DNA from: Zopfochytrium polystomum
Taxonomy: Eukaryota > Chytridiomycota > Chytridiomycetes > Chytridiales > Chytridiaceae
NCBI GenBank assembly: GCA_025765615.1
Contig: JAIVFJ010000034.1
Span: 248,001-312,000 of the forward strand
Direction of reading: 5' to 3'
Length of the DNA stretch: 64,000 nucleotides
The translations under genes were made by a program, and so were the position numbers. The notes under the pieces were generated by a model. That model searched no databases, was not told where the DNA came from, and saw only the letters and a list, made by a program, of their open reading frames with translations. Each line of letters starts with the position of its first letter. Positions within the stretch are counted from its first letter, which is position 1. Shown in pieces: positions 1-11,603 of the stretch.

Positions 1-1399
1 CCATCGTCAACTCCAATCCACCGTCCTCCCGCGATGACGGTATATTCGTCCCAAATCGCCAGCAGCTGCAAAATGGCGCTGAAAAATCACAACGCAGCGC
101 CACAGCAGTTGAAAGCGCGAAGCCAGAGCGAACTGGCACGGTTCTACCGGATATAATGACGATTGAGAATGAGCGGAGATCTCATAAGGAAGCCTTGGAA
201 GTCATGGAGGCCCGTGTACGAGCTGCTGTAGACGAAGCGCAGCACGCGAAGACAGAGCAGCAGAAGGCAGTTCATCAGCTGGAGGCTGAGCTCGATGGCA
301 TGAAGGGAAATCTGGCATCAACGGTGGAACGTTGCAGAGAGCTGGAGACGAAAATCGCACAGTTGGAAACAGAAAAGGCGTGCGGCGAGACCTCTTTCAG
401 TAATGATTTGGAAGCGTGGCGGGTCCGTGCTTTGAAAGCAGAAGGTGACCTCGAACATTTTAAACAGGTGACAAATCCCACCTTCCACGCCTCCTCTCTC
501 ATGTTTTTTCCGCTTCAGCAAGAGATTTCCACCATGAAGGCGACGGCCGCCGCGACTCAGGCCCAAAAGGAGCATCTTGAGGGGCTCGAGCGAGAAATCG
601 TCCGGCTCAAAACCGAACAAACAAATCAGCGCCGCGAAGCGGCCAAAGACACTTCTGCAGCTGCGGCGAGACACCAGGCGGCAATCAACGAGATGCGCGT
701 GGAGTCAGCAGCAGCACAGCGTTCTGCAATCGCAAAGGCGGTGAAAGAGGCGGTGAAAGAGGCGGAGGCAGCGGCTGCCGCCGAATGGCGGTCGAAAGTC
801 GACACGCTGGAGAGAAAGCTGGATGTTGCCGAGACAGAAAAAGCCGCGTTGAAAGTCCGCGTAAAGGGATTGGAGGACTCGCTCGCAGCAGCCAACGCCA
901 ATCTTCTAAGCCAGTCTTTGGAAAAAGGAAGACGGCTGTCGAGTGATGCCAGCCAGTTGGGAGGGTCTGCCCCCGAATCGTCCATGGAAAAGTCCAGCCG
1001 AAGCCCGTTAGTACCGTCATCGCCTTCAGCGTCCTCCTCTGTCGTCAGCTCGAGCGCGGCGACGTCACCGAACTCCTCCTTTTCCGCGGGTGGTAACGGC
1101 GCTGGGTTGAGACACAGACGGTCCAAGGCGGAAATCAAGGCGGAGAGGAATGCGGCAGCCAAAGCAAAAAGAGCAATGACTGCAGTGGAGAGCGGAAAGG
1201 CACCGCCGGAGCAATCCGTCGCGCCGCCGCCAGCGACGGGTTCCAACGGCGACGGGTCCCCAACACAGACCGTGCTTGTCCAGGTACGGTTAGGCTTGCA
1301 GCTTTCACTCCAATCTTAAAAATGCTCTCTCAGGCTGTTCTATACCTCGGGTTTATTGGCTTCGCGGCTGTCAGTACATATTTGCTTTTTGGCCGATAA
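1..1399 (+). CDS. Coiled-coil protein with C-terminal membrane anchor, 5' partial
   Basis: The frame is open from the left edge, so the N-terminus lies outside the window. Exons read 1-467, 519-1283 and 1334-1399. The first intron (51 bases, gtgaca...cag) keeps frame, and the second (gtacgg...ctctcag) must be removed to reach the true end. The body is a long heptad-like coiled coil rich in E, K, A and Q, followed by a Ser/Pro-rich linker and a basic stretch (KAEIKAERNAAAKAKRAM). The last exon adds about 20 residues that form one hydrophobic segment (AVLYLGFIGFAAVSTYLLFG) ending in Arg-stop. This is the layout of a tail-anchored tether or golgin-like protein, with the coiled coil facing the cytosol. 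I do not recognise the family. Role in membrane tethering is inference only. Confidence 0.7.
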
Positions 1400-1434
1400 A
1401 TATGAATAGATTTTTTGAACATGGAGGTGTTGCT

Positions 1435-2915
1435 TCACTTGCTGGCCTGAAAAGCACCCGGCCTCTTCTTTTTGCCCTTCTTCCCAGCCTTGGATTTGAT
1501 TCTCGGATCCAGCATTCTTCTTGACAACGCCAAGAAGGACACCTGACCTTGTTCCACGACCGCCACTTTGACCTGCGTTCCGGATGAAGCGGAGCGCGTC
1601 TCTGTGGAATTTTCTGCCGAGGAACTGGTTGCAGTTGAAGGGGGTGAGATACTGTCGATACAGGCTGCAAGGACATCAAGACGGGGCAACTGTTCGTCCG
1701 GCCTTAAATCAGGAAAAAAATGATATCAGTGTCGCCTATTAATTAGGTCAATAGCCACACCTGACAACGATAAGGGCGATATCAGGTACTTGATTTCCTG
1801 TTTTCTTGAACCGAGACGACGGACGATAAACGTCAAAGTGGTGCCGAAACGGCGTTTGCGGTAGAGCCAGCGGCTTCGCTGCAAACAGAAAGGGAAGCAG
1901 GATTCGTGCCACCGGGGCAAGAAAGCTTCGAACCGCAGAAAACAATGGGCGAGCGGCTGCAAATGCATTTCGAAATAAGGAAGTGGCAATCGTGGCGAAA
2001 GGTGATAATGGACGAGTCCGTGACGGTGGATGATAAGGAGGTTGCGGTCGGCGGAAGTCCGGGCGAATAACTACGAAACCGAGCCGCCGCAAGTATCCAT
2101 ACAGCTTTGGTTAAGCGGTGAAAACTCGCGTGAACATTCCCAAAGAGCGGCAAAGAGCGTAAATCCAAGTGTGCACTACCTGAAACTCTTCCAGCGAACA
2201 CAGGCCGGGGCCAAGCATGCATGAGTATGCTTGTTGCAGCGACATAAGGCCAACGAGAGACTCGGGGGCCACCTCTGACTTCCGTGTGTCGCTTTCTACC
2301 AGGGATGTCTCTTCTCCGTCCTTCGCTGTACGCGGCGCGTCGGTCGCTGCTCTCCGCTCGGCCAAATCCTTGACCATCCGGTCGACTGCGCGGGTTCTGA
2401 CGGCGAGGGAGCCACGCTCGACAAGATAAAGTGTTTCCTCCGGATTCAACAAGTAGTCCGAGTGAACACAGCCTTTGAGAAGCGGATGCGAAAGCAGCCA
2501 AGGGTAGTTCGACAGCGCTGCGCCCATCGTCTGGAGTAGCGCTCCGCGTGGTCGACGCGCGATCGAGAACCCGAGCTCGGGGTACCAGACTGCAAAACTG
2601 ATTGTGCGACTGAAGCAAATACATCTAGTTAGGAGGAAGCTGCCCAAATAGTTTCCATTTACATGGATGTTTGCCGCTCTTCAGCCGCAAGAAGTTCCAT
2701 GGCTTTGAGGGAGCGATTGACATAGTCGAGGGCTGGATCGTTCAGCTCGATTGCAGCCGATGCGCTGAAGTAAACGAGGTCAGATCCGCCGACAAACGAG
2801 GCTGTTCGCCAGACCTGAGTGCGGCGGCATAATCCACACCCGTAAGCTCCCCGTCAGCATCTTCTTCGGCATTAGCGGGGTCGCCAGCCGAGCTGCGATC
2901 ACTGTCATCGTCCAT
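1435..2915 (-). CDS. SEN54: tRNA-splicing endonuclease subunit Sen54
   Basis: Five exons on the minus strand: 2815-2915, 2663-2764, 2180-2609, 1761-2104 and 1435-1702. All phases agree and give 414 residues. Sen54 is a structural subunit of the heterotetrameric endonuclease that cuts introns from pre-tRNAs. The acidic N-terminus leads into the Sen54 N-domain: a segment with VWYPELG, the GxxxxTMG-type motif and the EETLYLVERGSL helix. After an acidic linker comes the C-terminal fold with YGYLRRLGFVVIRPD, then FDVYRPSSRFKKTGNQVPDI and a basic C-terminus (KAGKKGKKKR). The 50-base first intron has a weak donor (gtctgg), but its removal is needed to keep frame. The gene is head-to-head with the SLF2-like gene, about 490 bases apart. 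Confidence 0.85.
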
Positions 2916-3401
2916 GCTTGCGCGCGGCCCAGGCTGTCGTTCGAGTCGAGGATGCGATAAATCTGGACTTGGATTTCGGTCGGAATTCTCCTTTCTTTCT
3001 TTCTGTCACACCAACCAGCACTCCGTCCTCTTACTCGCTCCTCCCTCCTCTCAGTTGCTGCCGGGCAGTGTCGGCCGGAAATATCTCCAAGCCCACCCGC
3101 ACCGCGTTGTTAGCATCTCTGGAACCGTCGACGTCACCCGGCGTAGGCTGGTATTACATTTTGCAATTTTCTCAATTCTCGCTTCTCTGATCGATCGCCT
3201 TCATGGATCGGCTCGACTGCCTCAGAGCCCTGTGGTTGCCCAGCGGGACAGGTGAATGTAGCCAATGGCAGGCTCGCGGTTTCCTTCGAATACCGGCGGA
3301 TGCTCTCTCAAACGCTTTCCTTTCCCATTTGGCCAGCTATTAACTCTCATAGCTTTTGCAGGCGTAACTATCTGCCTGAATTCTCGTTAACGTCCTAATC
3401 C
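2916..3401. promoter_or_regulatory. Divergent intergenic region, SEN54 / SLF2-like
   Basis: This 486-base gap separates two start codons that point away from each other, so it must hold both promoters. It contains pyrimidine runs on the plus strand. Short open frames here (for example 2914-3255) have no splice or domain support. I see no clear TATA box. Confidence 0.45.
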
Positions 3402-6400
3402 ATGACCAAAGCTGCGGCCTGCAAAGTTTGTAAAATGATTTGTCCGAAAACTGCCACTGAATCACATTTTACTCGCAGAATGAAGCCGATCACGTCGTAC
3501 TTCAAGCCAATACCCAACTCGTCACCGACCAAAAAGTAACTTGACCTAGTTTCTGTCTTGAATCCAACTCAAACCAACAATTCGCTTTTTCCATAAGAAT
3601 GGTCGAAACCCAAGAAACACCGCTTGCCGAGCAACCTTCTGGTAAGCAACGCTGGCGCGTTTGGATCATATGAAAGTTACTGAATTGAAAATTTTGACAA
3701 AGATATGTCGGCCGAAAAGCGGCAGCTCTCCCAATCCAGAGAAGAGCTTGTTCCGTCCGCGAAACGCGTGAAGATGACTCAAGATTTGGAAACGTCCACT
3801 GTCTCTCACCCTGAGGATGGACCTTTATTCGATCACGACTTACGAACCGGATTTGTCATTGCCCCGCGTGCACGATGAGATCAGCTTGAGCCCGAGAAAA
3901 CCAGCACGAAAACTTCCCTTCCAAGTCGAAGGAATTAGCGACGAGCTGAGCCTGATTTCCGTTAAGTTTCCTGCTCATACCGCCAAGTGGACTTGTAAAA
4001 GCTGACAAGCGGCACCGCCTCAGTCAGCCAACTTGGACAAGATCACTGCTCCAAAACCTCGGACGCCACCGGTCGTTTTGGAAACCGACGGGGAAGACGA
4101 TGACGACTTTGATTTAATGGTGGACCCAAGCTTCCACATGTCGGTTGCTCCAAAAGAGGCGATGTAAGTCCGAACAGTTTGTACTTTCAATGCTCACCGA
4201 TTTCTCATCAGCGAGGTCGAAAGCTTGAAGGTTGCTACACGACATTCGACGCGAATGCGGAAACAAACGACCCCGTTCACCATTGCCGTTGGCGGCAAGC
4301 GTGGGTCGTACGCAGAATCTGACGAGTCGTCGCTGGTGGCAGGACTTGCGCAGAAGAACAAAATTCTGCAATCGCTCCTTGACGACAAACGAAAGCACGA
4401 CAAGATCAGCAAAAGCGCTTCGGCGTTGTCACTGCATTTGGAAATGGAGGTGAGGCTTTTGTATTGCGCACGCTTTTGCCCACCAGCTCACAATTTGTCA
4501 CGTCAGTCGAAGGCTGAACACGAGGAAACGCTGGACTCTCTACAGTCAAAAGTCGAAGGCTTGATTCGGTCGGCCGCCGATGGGGAGGATGCGGAAACGG
4601 TGGCTTCGCTGGTTAAAGAAGATCTCAGTCGTTTAACTGTCAGCGTATTGGTTTTAGTTGGTGAACCGAAGGTTTGTTAAAGTATGCTCCTTGAGTTGAA
4701 TAACTGACAGTGAATTAATCAGCCCTTTCCGCCCGTGGAACTCACTTTCGAAGCCTCCGAATCCGACCTGGTTGGTCGACCACTCGTTACTGCAGCTGAA
4801 AGGTTTGTGGCGATGCCATCTGATAAACTTGTCCAACATTTAGTTTAGGACCAGACGTCGCCCGCTCATTGTCCTCGCCAGCTTTGCTCCTTTCGGTACA
4901 GAGTGGCTGGAATATGCCTGCCGAAATATTAGACTGGCTGTACAAAACAGGTGCGGCGCAAACGTTTTTGATTCTGCAAGTTATTCACTTCATCCCAGTA
5001 TGCTTTTCTGCTGATGCCAAAATCGTAAATGCGGCTGCTAAGATTCTTGTTTCGCTGATTGAATCAACCGTGAGTGACCCATTTGCCCATGGTTAGCTCT
5101 AATTGGATCTTGCCAGACTGTGTCGCCAATGCCCCTTGAACTGTTTGAGGAGGCGCTCCAGACCTACGGCGTAGATCGACAGCTTTTACAGTCAGAATCA
5201 GCTCATATCACCGATTTTTCCCACCTCAGAGACCTGTCTTCGTCGCCAACGCCGCAAGGCCTAGCAGCAAAATTTCCTGTGAATAATTTCAGAGCGGTGC
5301 TTCGAGTTTTTGTTTCCTCTTTGCAAGCAAGGTAAATTGCGAGACCCGTTCAACTAAACCCGGAAGTTCTCACTAATGGTTCTTGCAGGAAAGACTCTTA
5401 TCCCTTAACGACTCCTGCTCGGTTGATATCACTCCTCGTCAAACTATCTCTCGACGATCAAACGCCATACACTATTCTTCATACCTCTCTTCAACGGCTT
5501 TCTCATTTGGTGGAGCCATTCCCCCACAGCAGTTCTCCAGATGGGCCTTCACCCCCGCCTGCAGAGTGGATTTCCATTTGCAAGTCATTGACAGCATTCG
5601 CCGGAGCTGATCCTCGAGCCCAGGATCTTATCGTCCTGAGCCCCGGCTCCCCACTGAAGAGACGTGACCCGTGGTTTTTCGAGGCTTCAAGACGTCTTGC
5701 TGCATGGTGGATTCGACGTGCTGGACCGGGTGGCGGTTTCGGCACCGAAGTCAGCCAATCTCCGTTGGAGTCGGGCACATTGTCCCTTGAGCAGTGGGCG
5801 GAGCAGGTACTGTTCAGTTCTCATCTTAACCCAAACTTTTTCTAAATCCTCGTTCAGTTTTCGTGGGCAAAAGAATTGACTCATATTGCGAGTATTGTCA
5901 GCCAGTACAGAACACCGCCGGCGACAACGAACCATGAGCTATTGGCGTGTCGCGTACGGCTTCTGGCTGCTGCTGTGAGCAATATCGAAACCGTGCGACA
6001 GTTTCCGCTTCAATCCACCGTTCTCATGCAAGAACTTGGTCGGCTGCACGGGTCCATCAGCGACGCCCGTCTCACAAACCTTGACCGTACCCTGGTAAGA
6101 GACTTGTCGCCTCGATCCAAATGGCAAAATTCTGAGCCCTCGATATTTGCTTTGTCCTAGGCCAAGAACGACATCCACCACCTCGCAATGTGGATCGAGC
6201 TGTGCCTTCCGCAAAAGCGCACCGGCAAGGTGCAAGCGCTCCTCAACTTCACTCCGGCGACGCTGGACGCGGCGACTCCGCCGCTGGAATCTGCCGCCGC
6301 TTCGCCGGCATTCTGCTGCGGCGACCGACGGCGGGGCAGAGACTGCCCCCACGACGGTCGCCACAGGGTCGACGGCAGAGAGCGGTGGCGGGGTGAGCGG

Positions 6401-6905
6401 AGAAGACCATAGATCCAGGGACAAGGACGAAGCGATGGTGGGAGTCCCTGCGGCCAGCGATGATGCGACGATTAAGGCGGACGAGCTGCCCGGCCTTGGA
6501 CCTTCTGCACCGGCGGAAGCGGATTCAACAGAAACGAACCGAGATGCCTCCCTTGAAACTGTACCGCCGCCTTTGGGTGAAGAGGCGCAAAAAGCAGATG
6601 AAGCCGACCCCGTTTTTAAGACGCCGGCGTTGTCGCCAGCAAAGGACGATGCTGCTGTAACAAACGCAGCGGTTAATGCAGTGCCCTCGCCTGAAGGAGA
6701 GAGGCGGCAAGCAGATGAAGGCGAAGTAGATTTCAAGACGCCGGCGTCGTCGCCGGTCCAGGACGATTCAATGGCGACGAAAACTGCAACTGAAGCAGTG
6801 ATGGGGGCGGACCCTGCTGCGAACACGGCTGACCCGATTTCAGCACAAGAAATCACGCAGTTCGAGTCCGCGGCAATGGAGATTGACTCAGCGGCCCCGA
6901 CCTAG
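3402..6905 (+). CDS. SLF2/Nse6-like SMC5/6 loader, CANIN domain
   Basis: I resolve 14 exons: 3402-3535, 3598-3641, 3703-3867, 3926-3960, 4024-4163, 4212-4449, 4507-4671, 4723-4802, 4844-5069, 5117-5331, 5389-5806, 5858-6094, 6161-6229 and 6342-6905. Every phase adds up, giving about 909 residues. The donor at 3868 (gtgcac) and the GC-rich intron 6230-6341 are the least certain. The central helical region follows the C-terminal domain of animal SLF2 in order: EILDWLYK, then VLRVFVSSLQ plus LISLLVKLSLDDQ, and finally DARLTNLDRTLAKNDIHHLAMW. SLF2/Nse6 recruits and loads the SMC5/6 complex at damaged or viral DNA. The N-terminus has a Cys-rich segment (CKVCKMIC) and a PIP-like box (ITSYFKP), much as human SLF2 has IIDFFKP. 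The tail is acidic with repeated FKTPA.SP units. The family call rests on recalled homology and no search was run. Confidence 0.65.
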
Positions 6906-7691
6906 ACGAACTACTCGTTGAAGCTGTTGGGGCAGGACAGATGAGAGGGTTTGTTGAAAGAAATCGTTTGGGACGGTGGCTGAAGCACCATAATCTATTC
7001 TTTTCTCTGTTTTTTTTTCTCTGAGCGCTTTAGCCATATTACGGATCCTCTCCTTTCGTTCTTTTTTTTTTCTTTTTTTCTTCTTGCTATCCATACGCAG
7101 ATCATCATTAAGAAGCTTTATTGCATTAACAAACCATTCAAGGAGGTTGTGGTTGATGGTCACGCGAGGGCGTGGGCGTGTTGTTGTTGATGCGGTTCCG
7201 GTTGCTGCTGCTGCTGCGGCGGCGGCGGCGACGGTGCCAGTGGCAGCAGGGTCTGCTGCGTTTTCTGCAACAAATTACCACACGCAAGAAGCAATGGTGT
7301 TGAAACAATCCGTCCCCAGAAGGATCATTAGACAATTCCAAATGACAATCCTATCAAACGAATTCAGCGGGGGGAGAGCCCGCGCAGGAAACTTAACCTC
7401 GCGACATCACCGACCGGAAGCAGTGCATTCCGAAAGAGGCGGCTTACACGAGTACACTATATTTTCGGACAGTAGCGCAGTGGAACGCAAAATTCTGCAT
7501 ATAGCGCAGACTTGACCATGTTTTATATTACTATTACGCTGCGTCCTGCAACGAATCACGCCGAACCAAGCACGGGCAACGGGATCGTAAATAAATGCTC
7601 GATGGTGTCGAAAATTCCTGAAATTTGGCAATGAGGTTGCGATACAGAAAACCATTCAACCGAACAATGAAACAAAAAATATATATGTGGG
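6906..7691. other. Intergenic region, convergent 3' ends
   Basis: This lies between the stop of the SLF2-like gene and the 3' end of the MBOAT gene on the other strand. It has T-rich tracts near 7000-7085 and a GCT/GCG repeat near 7205-7230 that creates a false poly-alanine frame. I see no supported gene. Confidence 0.6.
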
Positions 7692-9024
7692 TCATCTTGT
7701 TCTTGCCATCTCACCGTTCACAGCGTACGGCCTCGCAAACATCGGCCCTGTGACGAGCAGAGTGCCCACAACGCCGCACCAGCGCGCCGCCTTCCACGGC
7801 GGCGCGCCCAGGTCCTGCCAAAGCCCGTGACGCGCACGGCGACGGCCTCGGCGACGCACAAGAGGCCGTGGAGGGCGAAGAAGGCGAGCTGGTGTCCGCG
7901 GAGGGTGGGGTCGCCGAAGCCTGGTGCGCACGCGGAGGCCCACTCGTGGTAGAGGCCGCTGGCCAGGAACGTGGCGAGGGCGGCGGCGGCAAAGGGGAGG
8001 GACGCTGCGAAGGGGCCGGCGGGTTTTGGTGGGGCGGTCGAAAACGCTGGTTGGGTAAGCGAGCGGAAGAGGCGGAGGGAGGGTTTGAATATGCCGAGTT
8101 CTAGGGCTTGCTGGTTTTTTTGGGAGGAGGGGTCGCAAGGGTGTGGTATTATTCGAATCAGTGAACCGTACATTTCAAACAGACGATAGGTAAATTGCAT
8201 ACCTGCACTGGTGTATTCCATCGCATCCAAAACTCTGAAAAGGACGTAGCCATATAAGGCGAGTCCATGGCCAGTGGGATATGGCAACCAAACCAATATT
8301 GGAACCTACAATGCGCTTGTTACTATTTTTTCATCCAGGCGTGATTGAAATTGGGAGCTTGAAAAAGTCTCAAAAGCACTCAACAGCAATCGGCTTGGAA
8401 GCTGACCAAACAGCATGACGAAATAAACCATGGATCCGTAGGCTAGCAAGTCGAGGTGGGCTCGCCAGTCAGTCAGGTTGGCAAAGAGACGTTGCTTGCC
8501 GTCATCGTCCATGAACGGCTGGAACGATTGGACGTACGCGTTGGTCAAGATCAAGCCCGCGACGACGCCGGCGATTGTGAAAACGGAACGAGCGAGCGGC
8601 AACTTTTTCTCTTCGTTTTGGGGGCGCACGCAGCTTCCAGGAACCTGGCACGGCTTGGTCGATGGCGGGTGGCACCAAAGCGTGCCCGTCATCATATACT
8701 TTACTGTTCAAGAGAGAACGAAGGGTGATCGTGAGCCCGACAAACGCGCGCAAGTTCGCAAAATTCAACGGCCGCCAAACCATAATCCTCGAGGGACCAT
8801 TCCGCTGCAGCCTCTCTCGTGACGCCGGCCGACTTGAGCACGAGCAGCAGAACGTAGTGATAGAGAGCAAAGACGTTTCCTTGCATTGCGGGATCGTCTG
8901 CGCGGATCATCAACGTCGAGGCCACCATGGCGACTGCGAGGATCGGGACGATGACATCGTGCGGAAGACGAGGGGCTCGGGTGAGGAGGACAAAGTGAGC
9001 GACTGGAAACGCAAGGAAGACCGT
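7692..9024 (-). CDS. Wax-synthase-like MBOAT acyltransferase, copy 1, frame-broken
   Basis: Membrane-bound O-acyltransferases of the wax synthase/DGAT type join fatty acyl-CoA to an alcohol in the ER membrane. Exon pieces run from about 9024 (after a poly-A/C stretch ending in acag) down to 7692; the 5' exon is not resolved. Recognisable parts are the hydrophobic segment near 8990-8900, the RIMVWRPLNF block near 8780, TM segments at 8330-8590, the EFWMRWN motif near 8216-8240, an intron starting gtatgc, and the catalytic-type GLYHEWA near 7930-7955. The family motif is FWxxRW; here one residue is missing between FW and RW. After GFG near 7825 the frame changes so that the conserved C-terminus (ARPYAVNG) lies in another frame, which implies a 1-base indel. 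The paralogue at 59.6-61.3 kb guided the reading. Confidence 0.6.
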
Positions 9025-9481
9025 CTGTTTTTTTTTTTTTTTTTTGGGGGGGGTGATCCCGATTTTGGGCCAGTTGGAAGGGAGTGCGGAGGAGGTCAAT
9101 CAGCTTGCTTCAGGAGGGGCGAATGACGAGGGATGGGTTGAATGCGAGGTCGGAGAAGGCGAGGAGGTGCCCGGACCAGGACGGTGGCGGTGGACACAGA
9201 AAGCATAAACTGCAATTTATCTGGTCACACAACCCCCCGATAACTGCAATTTATTGTGAGATTGTTTTTCTCTTCCTTCTTCGGTTTTTTTGTTTTTCTT
9301 TGTCGTTCGCTTTTGAAAAGCCGCGCCACCCCCTACTCTACTCTTCTTCCGTGGGTGGCACCGTCTTTGGGTTCAGGCAGGACAAATAACGAATCGCGGG
9401 GTGCCTGAGACAGCAGAGTGCCTCCGCCGACGGTAACCTTCGTAAAACGATCTGGGCAAACTATGATTATTCTCACTTATT

Positions 9482-9518
<37 letters not shown>

Positions 9519-9955
9519 GGGGCGGTGGAGGCTAGGGGGCTCTCATTGGAGACATGGCCTCCAGCCACTGGCATACCGTGGTCGGAAAAGACTTGATTAT
9601 ACCCTTTAAACAAGCCACTTAAGACAGACAGGACCACGGCACTGCCCTGAGCCTCGTCTCCTCATGGGGGCAAGTTGATCCCACCACTGACACGTAGAGA
9701 GAAAGAGATTTCGCTTCGGTTGTACATTTTCGAATTGTAGTAGACGTGTGGGCGGAATGAAAGTTTTAAACGAGAGACCGTCGAAATGGTCAGAAAAGTG
9801 AAAAGACATTTTCCTCAACCGCGGGTTCTTTTCAGGTTGAAGAAGACGCGAAACCACATCATTAAAAAAAATAAAACGACGGAAACACTAAAGCAGTAAG
9901 GTACGTAGTTTAAGCTGCAGAGAATTATTCATAGAAGTAACGCTTGTATCCTAAA
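9025..9955. other. Intergenic region with 33-base poly-G tract
   Basis: This holds the unresolved 5' part of MBOAT copy 1 (roughly 9025-9220), T-rich stretches near 9270-9300, and a pure run of 33 G at 9484-9516. The rest, up to the 3' end of nuclease A at 9956, shows no supported gene. Confidence 0.55.
9484..9516. repeat. Poly-G homopolymer (33 G)
   Basis: An uninterrupted run of 33 guanines. It could form stacked G-quadruplexes, or it may be a sequencing or assembly artefact, since homopolymers of this length are poorly measured. Confidence 0.85.
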
Positions 9956-11083
9956 TTAAGGGTTGACGCGAGTGTTTTTTCCGTTGTTAGGGACGACCGA
10001 GTTGAGCACGGTGGCAAGGCGAAGGCCAGCCTTGGCCAGCTGCAAGCGGGCAATCTCCTTGTTCGCCTCGTAGTAGCCGTTGGTGAACAAGTCGACGTTG
10101 GTGTCGCTCGCGTTCTTTCCGAGCCTGTTCCACACGGTCTCGCAGTTAAAGTCGTTTGCGTCCGCGGACCACTCGTCGGGGCAGGCGGAGCGGACGACGC
10201 GGCCCGAGGCGGTGGTGAACGGGTTGTCGCAATGCGTCCACTTGTGGTAGTCCGGGTTCCAGATGCCGGTCTTGATGTCGTCGATGATCTTTTGGGTGTA
10301 GACGTCGAACGAGTTGTTGTAGTTGAGGTAGATGTCGGCTTCGATCATGTACTGGTCCCAGATGAAGTGGAGATTGTGGCGGTAGGAGGAGTACGGTGCG
10401 GGCTCGAAGATGGAGCCGTTCCACTTGACGAGCCAGCCGTTGCCGCCGGCGAGCTTGCCGCACGTGTGGAGGGGTTGGCTGAGGAGTTTGGAAACGGTTG
10501 TTAGTCGACTGAGAGTTTGCTTGTTGAAGGGGAGAAGGCTCACCTGATGTCACCGATGTAGTGCGCCAGGAACTTGGCCGCCTCGCCTCGGAGCTTGGTG
10601 CTGTAGCCCGTGTGGATGTCGACCCTGTTGGTGTAGTTCTTGATCGCCTCGGTGACGCAGTATCCACCGGGACAGGAGACCGCGTCGAACACGGGCTTGC
10701 AGGAGACGTTGGTGACGGTGGCGTTCAGGTCGACGGCGACAATGTCCTCGTAGTCGATGTAGTGCGACGAGGCGGACCATTTGTACGGGGCGGTGCCCTT
10801 GACGTCGTCGGCCCAGGTCGTGGCGTTGACAATGTCGCCGACGTCGGCGATGAGGGTGTTCAGGACGGACTCCGTTTCGGGGTCGAGGAAGTACTTGGCG
10901 ACTGGAAAGTCGATGGGGGAAGTTGGTGAGCGTCGGATTTGCAGGCGAAGGAGATGTAAAGAACAGGTGCTTACTGGCGCCAACGACGCGGTGCTCGTTC
11001 GCGGACCAGGCGGCGACGGGCGATGCGCCGCTTGCGACCAACGCAGCGGCGGTGGCGGCAAAAGAGGCTGCGATGAGGACCAT
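9956..11083 (-). CDS. Secreted S1/P1-family nuclease, copy A
   Basis: Exons 10975-11083, 10544-10901 and 9956-10478 join in phase to 329 residues. S1/P1 nucleases are zinc enzymes that cut single-stranded DNA and RNA outside the cell or in acidic compartments. An Ala-rich signal peptide ends at AW, leaving the mature N-terminal Trp that binds zinc in this family (WSANEHRVVGA). The expected later metal ligands and active-site blocks are present: VGDIVNATTWADDV, SSHYIDYED, GDISQPLHTCG, RHNLHFIWD, and a C-terminal region of paired cysteines and N-glycosylation sequons. The length fits the family. The start follows the signal peptide, with no better upstream ATG. Copy B at 26.2-27.3 kb has second and third exons of exactly the same length. 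Confidence 0.9.
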
Positions 11084-11603
11084 GGCTGATTAGATGAGTG
11101 TAGTGGATGGATAGATGAGAAAAGAGTGAGGAGATTAGGACGGGAACGCCAAGACTGGTCGTGCTTGGTTTTTATGCCTTTTCTTCTGCGCGTGCCACCG
11201 GCCCTTGGATCGTTCTTCTTCCATTTTGGGCAAGGCGCGTGCTATCGAACGAAGGACAGATTAAAATGAAGAAAAAAAATCTCTTGGCGTTCGGTTCCTT
11301 CGCCACGCGGATCCGCATGTGTGATCAGAGGGGCAACAAGCAGGGGGAGAGAAGCGAAACGAAACGAAACGAAACAAGAGATAAAAGTCAAGGAGATCCT
11401 CCCATTGATTTAACCGAATGCACGATAAGATATGAACGCACGCTTGCCAGGACAAAACAGAGAGAAACATGATATCACTGCCAATAACGCGCCGCGGGCA
11501 CTGAGACTCTTATGGCGTGGACTGCGCAGCGTGAAAACATCTCGCGGAGGGAGACTCAGGAACTTCGCGTTACTGAGCGAGTCTTGCTCTGCAAGTCGCC
11601 GGT

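Noticed and set aside
2914..3255. 113-residue plus frame overlapping the SEN54 start
   Set aside because: It lies in the divergent promoter, with no motif and no splicing continuity with the SLF2-like gene.
5939..6856. 305-residue minus-strand frame
   Set aside because: A shadow of the acidic Ala/Thr-rich tail of the SLF2-like gene; no motif or splice support.
7084..7515. 143-residue frame with poly-alanine
   Set aside because: It is driven by a GCT/GCG repeat between converging genes; no family resemblance.
8662..9126. Plus-strand frame with poly-Phe
   Set aside because: It crosses the poly-T tract that, on the minus strand, is the tail of an MBOAT intron.
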